Source: Acidobacterium sp. (GTDB taxonomy: Bacteria; Acidobacteriota; Terriglobia; Terriglobales; Acidobacteriaceae). Taken from it: DNA of 7,611 bases. Position 1 is the stretch's first letter. The number at the start of each line of letters is the position of its first letter. A program made the position numbers and the translations under genes. This document shows, piece after piece, positions 1 through 4,948 of the stretch. A model generated the notes under the pieces. The model was not told the origin of the DNA. It searched no databases and saw only the letters and a list, made by a program, of their open reading frames with translations. The stretch is from assembly GCA_003152595.1 (NCBI GenBank), contig PMAM01000363.1, positions 12,279-19,889 on the forward strand, read 5' to 3'.

Positions 1-321
1 CCCCTCCTCGACCATGGCGCGGATCTGATCGAGCGCCGAAAGCGTAAGATCGACCAGCTCCGGCGTCACCGCCAGACGGCCCTTTCGGACCTCGTCGAAA
101 GCGTTCTCGAGCTTGTGGGCGAAGGCCGCCAGCGCGTCGAAGCCGAACATCGCGCCGGAGCCCTTGATGGTGTGCAGCGCGCGAAAGACCCGTCCCACCA
201 GACCTTCGTCTCCCGGTTCCTCATTCAGCTTCAGCAGCACCGATTCCAGTTCCACCAGCAGTTCCCTGGCCTCCTCACGGAATCCGTGGCGAAACTGATC
301 GAGCTGGTTTTCAACGGCCAC
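1..321 (-). CDS. cheA: CheA-type histidine kinase, N-terminal Hpt domain (partial)
   Basis: The first 107 codons of a CheA-like kinase are visible and the rest lies beyond the left edge. CheA autophosphorylates a histidine in its N-terminal Hpt domain and passes the phosphate to CheY in the cytoplasm. The visible part is an Hpt helical bundle. The acceptor is His50 in the motif ALHTIKGSGAMFG (residues 48-60), followed by the F-x-x-L-x-x-F-A-H-K-L-E-N helix typical of CheA. The start is GTG at 321-319, which shares one base with the TAG stop of the STAS gene; a GAGG Shine-Dalgarno (332-329) lies 7 bases upstream. The overlap suggests translational coupling. The dimerisation, ATPase and CheW-like domains are not visible, so a shorter Hpt protein cannot be strictly excluded, but the motif and neighbours favour CheA. 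Confidence 0.88.
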   Translation of the reverse strand, partial: MAVENQLDQFRHGFREEARELLVELESVLLKLNEEPGDEGLVGRVFRALHTIKGSGAMFGFDALAAFAHKLENAFDEVRKGRLAVTPELVDLTLSALDQIRAMVEEG

Positions 322-665
322 TAGTGCACCTCGGAGGACAGCTCGGGCTGACCGGCCAGCAGGAAGCAGTCCAATCCGGCTTCGCGCAGCGTTGTCCGCA
401 GCGCCTCCGGCAGCGTTCCCTGCAATGTCAGAGCCGTGCCCGCTGTCCGGGCCTCGCGCTCGGCCGCCCACAGCAGCTGCACCCCCGTCATGTCCATGCC
501 GGTTGCCGCCTGCAGCGAGATGCGGAGTTCGCGTTTTTCCTGGAGCGCTTCCAGCAGAACCCGCTTCAGCTCGTCGGCCTGAGAAATGTCGATTTCTCCC
601 GCGAGCCGGATCAGGCCCGGCTCCGCGCCTGGATCGAATGTCACCGGGACTGCTTCTCCTCCCAC
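321..665 (-). CDS. STAS-domain protein (anti-sigma factor antagonist-like) in the che operon
   Basis: This is a 114-residue single-domain STAS protein. The motif GMDMTGVQLLWAA (residues 56-68) corresponds to the D-S-S-G-L-x-x-L loop of SpoIIAA/RsbV. Thr60 falls where those proteins carry the serine that is phosphorylated by an anti-sigma kinase and dephosphorylated by a SpoIIE/RsbU phosphatase. The gene lies 2 bases after cheY and overlaps cheA by one base, so it is co-transcribed with them. Sinorhizobium che operons also carry a small protein, CheS, beside cheY1 and cheA, which as I recall helps dephosphorylate CheY1; homology is not shown here. No anti-sigma kinase or sigma factor is visible, so its partner may be CheA, CheY or something outside. 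Start choice is uncertain: GTG at 665 has no Shine-Dalgarno, while GTG at 644 (Val8) has GGAGGAG upstream. Confidence 0.85.
   Translation of the reverse strand: MGGEAVPVTFDPGAEPGLIRLAGEIDISQADELKRVLLEALQEKRELRISLQAATGMDMTGVQLLWAAEREARTAGTALTLQGTLPEALRTTLREAGLDCFLLAGQPELSSEVH
656..662 (-). promoter_or_regulatory. Shine-Dalgarno GGAGGAG inside the first codons of the STAS gene
   Basis: On the minus strand GGAGGAG lies just after the upstream candidate GTG (665) and 11 bases before a second in-frame GTG (644-642). This favours initiation at Val8, which would make the STAS protein 107 residues and put its acceptor Thr at position 53. The spacing is slightly long, so the upstream GTG remains possible through coupling to cheY termination. 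Confidence 0.5.
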
Positions 666-667
666 CG

Positions 668-1030
668 CTAACGGACCAGCTTCTGCACGACGGCGATCAG
701 CTGCTCGGCCTGGAACGGCTTCACAATCCAGCCTGTGGCTCCGGCTTTGCGGCCTTCGTCCTTCTTTTCCGGCTGGGACTCGGTCGTCAGCATCAGAATG
801 GGCGCAAAGGCGTACGCAGGCAGCTTGCGCATGCCCTTGATCATCTCGATCCCGTCCATCTGCGGCATGTTCAGGTCCGTAATCACCAGGTCGAACTTCT
901 CCAGGCGTGCTTTTTCGAGGCCCTGCCGCCCATCGGCGGCTTCCGTGACCCCATAGCCCGCATTGCGCAGCGTGAAGCTGACCATCTGCCGCACGCTCGC
1001 CGAATCGTCTACTGTCAGCACCTGCTTCAT
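668..1030 (-). CDS. cheY: CheY-type single-domain response regulator
   Basis: This 120-residue receiver domain has no output domain, the usual length for CheY. It accepts phosphate from CheA and then binds a target. All catalytic residues are present: acidic pair Asp8-Asp9, phosphoacceptor Asp52 in the motif TDLNMPQMDG (51-60), switch Thr82, and Lys104 in KPF. The stretch from TTES to the GATGWIVKPF segment is characteristic of chemotaxis CheY rather than of OmpR or NarL receivers. The ATG at 1030-1028 has AGGG five bases upstream. It is the second gene of the minus-strand operon, 138 bases after the receptor-like gene and 2 bases before the STAS gene. Its target could be a flagellar or pilus motor, or the operon's own proteins; nothing here decides this. 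Confidence 0.93.
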   Translation of the reverse strand: MKQVLTVDDSASVRQMVSFTLRNAGYGVTEAADGRQGLEKARLEKFDLVITDLNMPQMDGIEMIKGMRKLPAYAFAPILMLTTESQPEKKDEGRKAGATGWIVKPFQAEQLIAVVQKLVR

Positions 1031-1053
1031 TGCGACCCTATATCCCCCTCATC

Positions 1054-1074
1054 GGAGAAACCAGGGGTTTCTCC
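1054..1074 (-). promoter_or_regulatory. Perfect 9-bp hairpin in the cheY leader
   Basis: GGAGAAACC and GGTTTCTCC form a perfect 9-base-pair stem with a 3-base loop (1063-1065), ending 23 bases before the cheY start codon. In the minus-strand transcript it is followed by GATGAGGGGG, not by a U tract, so it does not look like an intrinsic terminator. A role in translation control, mRNA processing or protein binding is inferred. Confidence 0.6.
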
Positions 1075-1088
1075 AGAATCGAAAGTCT

Positions 1089-1114
1089 TCCGTTTCGCGC
1101 TTTCCCGAAACGGA
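1089..1114 (-). promoter_or_regulatory. Perfect 9-bp hairpin, second element of the cheY leader
   Basis: TCCGTTTCG and CGAAACGGA pair over 9 bases around an 8-base loop. Minus-strand sequence after it is AGACTTTCG, without a U run. The upstream arm is partly duplicated nearby (see the direct repeat at 1101-1133), so an alternative pairing is possible. Confidence 0.55.
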
Positions 1115-1133
1115 TTCCTGTTTCCCAAAACGG
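1101..1133. repeat. 13-base imperfect direct repeat, 20-base period
   Basis: TTTCCCGAAACGG (1101-1113) and TTTCCCAAAACGG (1121-1133) differ at one base and lie exactly 20 bases apart. On the minus strand both read CCGTTTYGGGAAA, so either copy can pair with the CGAAACGG arm at 1090-1097. The two pairings exclude each other. Confidence 0.6.
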
Positions 1134-1150
1134 TCCCGCCGGCCCTCCTC

Positions 1151-1167
1151 CGCCCGGTCCCCGGGCG
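1151..1167 (-). terminator. GC hairpin one base after the receptor-like gene stop
   Basis: CGCCCGG and CCGGGCG form a perfect 7-base-pair GC stem with a 3-base loop, starting one base after the TGA stop (1171-1169). No U tract follows, so a classical intrinsic terminator is not supported. It may be a 3'-end stabiliser or a weak terminator that lowers expression of the downstream che genes relative to the first gene. Confidence 0.35.
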
Positions 1168-1168
1168 C

Positions 1169-2884
1169 TCAGAAAAGTTCCACGCTGTTTCCGGCAAAGG
1201 TCTGCTCCACCGGCGGTAACGGCCCTCCTGCGAGCGCGGCCCGCAGCACGGCGCGCTCCATTTCCGTCGTGTAGTCCGCGGAGAAGCGTTGCTCCACGGC
1301 CTGTGCATCGAAACTCCCGCCGCCGGCGGCCTCGTAGTCGAGCTGCCGCCGCAGCGTTTCCATCGCCTTCAGCGCCCTCTCCAGCCGCAGGAAGCCGGCG
1401 TCCAGCCGTTCGCCGGTCGCGCCAATTTCGGCAATCCTCGTCTGCACGCCCTGGACCGCCCTCTCCACCTCGCGCCCGTGGGTCTCCGCACAGCTGGCCG
1501 CCTCCCGCAGAACCTCCAGCCCCTCCAGGGTCTGCTCGCGCGCCTCGCGCAGGCCCGCGTAGCTCGCCTCTGAAAACGACTCGACCGTCCCATGGCTCTC
1601 CTCGACCAGCGTCCGGATTTTTCCCGTCGCCTCCTCGGACTGCGTCGTGATCCCTCCCCACGCTGCGGAGATGCGCTTGATGCTGGTCGATATCTCCAGA
1701 ATGCCGTCCGCCTGCGTGCCCAGGTGGCTCGCCTCGACGATGGAGTTGAACATGAGCAGCTGCAGCCGGTCGCGCACCGTCTTGGAGCGCTCCAGATGCT
1801 CGGTCACCAGCTGCATCAGTCCCGAGATGCCGGCAAACGACGCCTGCACCTTCGCGTCGCCCGCCTCGCACTCCTCCTCCAGCCGGTCGATATGCGTCAG
1901 CTGCGCGGAAAGCGCGCTCTCCTGTCGCATCACCGCGGGTCCGAGTTCCATCAGTTCCGAGGACGCAATGTGCCCGATCCCGTCCAGACAGCTGCGGATC
2001 TGCGCCGTCCATCCATCGATCGTCCGCCGCACGTTACGCAGCTGATAGCTCTGGATCGCCAGCCCCATCCTGGCCTCCGCGCCGCCGTCTCCCCGCTCGA
2101 GGGCATCGCCGATCGTCGCCAGGGCGGTTTCGACATGCTCGATCTGCTGGCGCGTGATGTCGTGCCCCTGAATCGCGGCGACCACCCCCGCGATCTGCGT
2201 GGAGACCTCTTCCACAACGCTCCGGAAACGCTGCGGCGTCCCGCGCAGCTCTCCCAGCGCCGCATCGATCTCTCCCAGCGCCTTCTCGAGCCTCTTCTCG
2301 ATGCGCGCAAACTCCTCCCGCATTCCGGGCAGCCCCTCCGCCAGCGTCCGCCGCGTCTCTCCGATCGCCTTTCTCCGCCCATCGGTCTGCTCCATCAGCT
2401 CGCTGGTGTTGCGCGCCACCGACTGCGAGAAGTCGTCCAGCTCATGCGCCAGGTACTGAAAACCTGCGCCCACCTCTCCCAGCCGCGCTACCTCGATGTT
2501 GGTCAGCACCCGCAGCATCCCGGTCTCGCGCACGATCGCCTTCTGCCCGCGCGTCAGCTGCGTGAGCCGTTCCAGCAGCTTCTCTTCGGCAACGACGGTG
2601 TCCAGCACGCCGGCGGTGGCCTGCAACCGGCCGCGAATGAAGGCCTTCGCCGCGGATGCCAGTTTCTGCACCCCAGGCAGCACCGACGCCATGCGCTCGC
2701 TTTCGGCGCAGCTGACGATCACGCCTGCCGTCTCAAGGATCGCGTTCGTTTCCCGGGCCAGGGCTTCAAAATCGTGGCCCAGCCGTTCCATCTCTCTCTC
2801 AGACTCGGCCAGCAGCGTGCGCAGCTCGTCCGCAACCCTGCTCAGAACCGCGTGCGGAGCTTCTTCCCCGGCGACCCCACTCAT
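1169..2884 (-). CDS. Soluble coiled-coil chemoreceptor-like protein with degenerate tips and a DxxxQ motif
   Basis: This 571-residue protein is almost entirely helical and coiled-coil, with no signal peptide or membrane segment. Two stretches resemble the hairpin tip of methyl-accepting chemotaxis proteins but are degenerate: residues 124-156 (IEVARLGEVGAGF and LAHEL) and 374-406 (NSIVEASHLG, then EISTSIKRIS). Between them QGHDITRQQIEHV (239-251) contains Asp242-x-x-x-Gln246, the spacing of the CheZ phosphatase active site. A Gly/Pro linker precedes a short acidic-hydrophobic tail ending VELF. It is the first gene of the che operon, so CheA or CheY are likely partners. The listed ATG has GAGGG 8 bases upstream. 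An in-frame GTG at 2929 would add 15 residues and sits only 3 bases after GGAAGGAG. It could be a cytoplasmic receptor, a CheA scaffold or a CheY-P phosphatase. Confidence 0.75.
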   Translation of the reverse strand: MSGVAGEEAPHAVLSRVADELRTLLAESEREMERLGHDFEALARETNAILETAGVIVSCAESERMASVLPGVQKLASAAKAFIRGRLQATAGVLDTVVAEEKLLERLTQLTRGQKAIVRETGMLRVLTNIEVARLGEVGAGFQYLAHELDDFSQSVARNTSELMEQTDGRRKAIGETRRTLAEGLPGMREEFARIEKRLEKALGEIDAALGELRGTPQRFRSVVEEVSTQIAGVVAAIQGHDITRQQIEHVETALATIGDALERGDGGAEARMGLAIQSYQLRNVRRTIDGWTAQIRSCLDGIGHIASSELMELGPAVMRQESALSAQLTHIDRLEEECEAGDAKVQASFAGISGLMQLVTEHLERSKTVRDRLQLLMFNSIVEASHLGTQADGILEISTSIKRISAAWGGITTQSEEATGKIRTLVEESHGTVESFSEASYAGLREAREQTLEGLEVLREAASCAETHGREVERAVQGVQTRIAEIGATGERLDAGFLRLERALKAMETLRRQLDYEAAGGGSFDAQAVEQRFSADYTTEMERAVLRAALAGGPLPPVEQTFAGNSVELF

Positions 2885-3097
2885 GCCGCAGCCCTCGGAC
2901 GGTCGTGCCTTGTCGCGTACACCCAGCACACACTCCTTCCCCAGCGGCGAGGGCTCTCCCTCAACCCCTGCTGCTCCGGATGTCTGGTTTATCGGCGGAA
3001 AGAGTCCGAAAATGATGCCCGCGCGCGGCTCTCAGAGTGGCAGGCCAGCCAACCCAGTCCCGATCCGGCACCCGCCAGGCCGCGGAAGGAGAATCCC

Positions 3098-3139
3098 CCG
3101 GCCTTTGCGTTCAGAATAGGAAACGCAGCCGGTTTTTTT
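3098..3139 (+). terminator. Intrinsic terminator-like hairpin with no gene in front of it
   Basis: CCGGC (3098-3102) pairs with GCCGG (3128-3132) and TGCGTT (3106-3111) with AACGCA (3122-3127). This gives an 11-base-pair stem with a 3-base bulge and a 10-base loop, followed at once by seven Ts (3133-3139). This is the form of a Rho-independent terminator on the plus strand. No plus-strand gene precedes it, since upstream is the antisense of the receptor-like gene. It could end a small or antisense RNA, or insulate the promoter. Confidence 0.6.
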
Positions 3140-3194
3140 CGCTGACTGCCCTTTCGCTAACCGCCTCACCACTGACCGGTCTTCCGCTAACGGC
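3140..3194 (+). repeat. Four copies of CRCTRACNGS at exact 15-base steps
   Basis: CGCTGACTGC (3140), CGCTAACCGC (3155), CACTGACCGG (3170) and CGCTAACGGC (3185) begin exactly 15 bases apart. Copies 1 and 3, and 2 and 4, resemble each other more, giving a 30-base higher-order repeat. The last copy covers the expected -35 region of the TATAAT promoter, which has no TTGACA. An activator-binding array is the likely reading; an unselected tandem duplication is the alternative. Confidence 0.6.
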
Positions 3195-3213
3195 TACAGG
3201 CCACCGGCTTGTC

Positions 3214-3219
3214 TATAAT
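3214..3219 (+). promoter_or_regulatory. Perfect -10 box TATAAT of the phosphatase gene
   Basis: TATAAT matches the sigma-70 -10 consensus at all six positions and ends 10 bases before the ATG at 3230. A normal start point (about 3226-3230, best purines A3227 or A3230) leaves a leader of 0-4 bases, so the mRNA would be leaderless or nearly so. The -35 position (3191-3196, CGGCTA) has no consensus and lies in the motif array. Confidence 0.6.
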
Positions 3220-3229
3220 CGCTGCCACC

Positions 3230-4852
3230 ATGTCCACCACCAACGCGGCCCCGGTTTCCTTCCTCCTTACCGACGGCGCCACCCGGCGCACCATCACCAT
3301 TGAGCACTCCCCGTTCACCATCGGCCGCCTGCCGGAGAACGACCTGGTCCTCGCCCATCCCTTCGTCTCACGCCGTCACGCCGATCTCATCGTCGAAGGC
3401 GACCGCTGCTACATTGCCGATCAGGCCAGCCGTCACGGCACCTTCATCAACGGCCAGCCCGCCCCCGGCCGTCAGGCGATCGGCGGCAACGACGTCATCC
3501 ACTTCGGTGCCCTCGACGGCCCCAGCCTCCGCATCAGCGTGGAGAGCAGCGGCGTGGATGTCCCCCACGACACCTCAACCCTCCGCGACATCATCGAGCA
3601 AATCCCCGAGGTCAACGCCTCCGGCAACGCCCTCGACAAGCTGCGCTGGTTCTTCGAGTCGGCACGCAAGCTGAATACCTCGGACGCCGTCGACCAGATC
3701 CTCGCCGCTCTTCTCGACACGACCCTCCAGCTCACGCAGGTGGAGCGCGGCTACGTCTTCCTGCGCAACGAAGCGGGCGAAATGGCTCTGGCCCTCGGGC
3801 GCGACGACAAAGGCGAAGCCCTCACCGATCAGTCGACCCTCTCGCACGGAGCCATGCGCCAGGCCGTGAACACCTCCAACGAATTCATCGTCACCGACAC
3901 CCTCAGCGCCGACCCCGAGACCCGCTCCGCCAGCATGGTCGCGCACAGCATCCGCTCCGTCATCTGCATTCCTCTGCGCAAACGCCGCCCCGGCGCCGCA
4001 AAGGAATCCGAACTCCTCGGCCTCCTCTACCTCGACAGCCGCCTTCGCCCCGGCTCGCTCACCCAGATCGACAACGATCTGCTGCGCACCATCGCCACCG
4101 ACGCCGCCGCCCTCATCGACAACGCTCAGCTGGCCGTGTCCGAAGAGCGCGAGCGTGTGTACCGCCAGGAAATGAACATCGCCGCCGAAATTCAGCGCGG
4201 CCTCATGACCGTCCGCCCCCCCACTCTCACCTGGGCCAAAGTAGCTGCTCGTTCCGTGCCCTGCCGCGAATGTGGGGGCGACTTCTTCGACATCATCGAA
4301 GACGGAGAAGCGCTCGCCGTCGTCGTCACCGACATCTCCGGCAAGGGAATCTCCGCCGCCATCCTCGGCGCCACGCTGCAGGGGCTTATGTACTCGCTGC
4401 TGGTGGCGCGGCAGCCGCTGGACACCATCGCCGAAATCGTCAACCGCTATATCTGCAGCAAGAACATCGAGAAGTACGCGACCATGGCCGTCCTGCGCAT
4501 CTCGCCCAATGGCCATCTGGAGTACATCAACTGCGGCCACGTTCCGCCGTTCCTCTATTCCGGCGGCTGCTCGCGCCTCACGGAATCCAACCTGCCCGTT
4601 GGCCTCATCGAAGGCGCGTCCTTCTCTTCCGGCACGGTCCAGCTCCAGCCCGGCGCGCGCGTGCTGATCGTAACCGACGGTGTTACAGAAGCCTCGGCTC
4701 CCAACGGCGATTTCTACGGAGAACCGCGCCTCACCGCCCCTGAATTCGAAAACCTCACCCTCGACGACATCTTCTCCAGTGTCGAGCTCTTTGCCGGGTC
4801 GCTCGCCGCCGACGACGACTGCACCGTCATGGACGTCCGCTACCTGGGCTAA
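3230..4852 (+). CDS. FHA-GAF-PP2C (SpoIIE/RsbU-type) serine/threonine phosphatase
   Basis: This 540-residue cytoplasmic phosphatase has three domains. An FHA domain (about 10-105) keeps the phosphothreonine-binding signatures TIGR (30-33) and SRRH (47-50), then HGTFINGQ (69-76). A GAF domain (about 150-300) ends in a signalling helix. The PP2C/SpoIIE domain (about 310-540) keeps GGDFFD (349-354), TDISGKG (367-373), VTDGVTEA (481-488) and ADDDCTVM (527-534), so metal-ligand aspartates 351, 368, 483 and 529/530 are present and it should be active. The family dephosphorylates STAS proteins in partner switching, and a STAS gene lies in the divergent operon. The FHA domain suggests recruitment to a Thr-phosphorylated protein. 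ATG 3230 is chosen because a TTG at 3209 would lie upstream of the TATAAT box. No Shine-Dalgarno is visible. Confidence 0.93.
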   Translation: MSTTNAAPVSFLLTDGATRRTITIEHSPFTIGRLPENDLVLAHPFVSRRHADLIVEGDRCYIADQASRHGTFINGQPAPGRQAIGGNDVIHFGALDGPSLRISVESSGVDVPHDTSTLRDIIEQIPEVNASGNALDKLRWFFESARKLNTSDAVDQILAALLDTTLQLTQVERGYVFLRNEAGEMALALGRDDKGEALTDQSTLSHGAMRQAVNTSNEFIVTDTLSADPETRSASMVAHSIRSVICIPLRKRRPGAAKESELLGLLYLDSRLRPGSLTQIDNDLLRTIATDAAALIDNAQLAVSEERERVYRQEMNIAAEIQRGLMTVRPPTLTWAKVAARSVPCRECGGDFFDIIEDGEALAVVVTDISGKGISAAILGATLQGLMYSLLVARQPLDTIAEIVNRYICSKNIEKYATMAVLRISPNGHLEYINCGHVPPFLYSGGCSRLTESNLPVGLIEGASFSSGTVQLQPGARVLIVTDGVTEASAPNGDFYGEPRLTAPEFENLTLDDIFSSVELFAGSLAADDDCTVMDVRYLG

Positions 4853-4862
4853 GCCGCGCCAC

Positions 4863-4891
4863 TTGCGCCCCCCGCTTCCTGGGGCTATGCT
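4863..4891 (+). promoter_or_regulatory. Possible sigma-70 promoter of the secreted-protein gene
   Basis: TTGCGC (4863-4868) and TATGCT (4886-4891) are separated by 17 bases, giving a start near 4898 and a leader of about 50 bases. The hexamers match consensus at only 3 and 4 of 6 positions. The -10 and the bases after it resemble those of the phosphatase promoter (CTATNNTSGCTGCC, 11 of 14 identical). Confidence 0.35.
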
Positions 4892-4936
4892 GGCTGCCTT
4901 CCCCCTGAACCTTTCCGCCCGTTCCCTACCGCCTTC

Positions 4937-4943
4937 GAGGAGG
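4937..4943 (+). promoter_or_regulatory. Strong Shine-Dalgarno GAGGAGG setting a GTG start
   Basis: GAGGAGG lies 5 bases before GTG 4949-4951 and fixes the start of the secreted-protein gene, which then begins MKI followed by a hydrophobic signal peptide core. Confidence 0.7.
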
Positions 4944-4948
4944 CCCTC

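Larger units (their letters stand above)
2885..3229. other. Divergent intergenic region, 345 bases
   Basis: This region separates the minus-strand che operon from the plus-strand phosphatase gene. Its right half holds a terminator-like hairpin (3098-3139), a 15-base-step motif array (3140-3194) and a TATAAT box (3214-3219). From 2930 to 3097 I see no gene and no convincing promoter on either strand. No clear promoter for the che operon could be identified; TATTCT on the minus strand (3118-3113) is a weak -10 candidate without a matching -35. Confidence 0.6.

Noticed and set aside
3012..3119. Short plus-strand reading frame (about 35 codons) ending in the loop of the 3098-3139 hairpin
   Set aside because: Its product is Arg/Pro-rich with no Shine-Dalgarno at a proper distance, so nothing beyond the open frame supports translation.
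1592..3145. Plus-strand open frame of 517 codons opposite the receptor-like gene
   Set aside because: Its Arg/Leu/His-rich product lacks domains, and the opposite frame gives a coherent coiled-coil protein. It also runs through the terminator-like hairpin.
3209..3229. TTG start at 3209 adding 7 residues to the phosphatase
   Set aside because: It would place the start codon upstream of the TATAAT box, and the ATG at 3230 fits the promoter.
3224..3232. GCCACCATG, resembling a eukaryotic Kozak context
   Set aside because: This is coincidence; all genes and promoter signals here are bacterial.
4867..4885. GCCCC/GGGGC hairpin after the phosphatase gene as a terminator
   Set aside because: The stem is only 5 base pairs with a 9-base loop and no T run, and it overlaps the possible promoter of the next gene.
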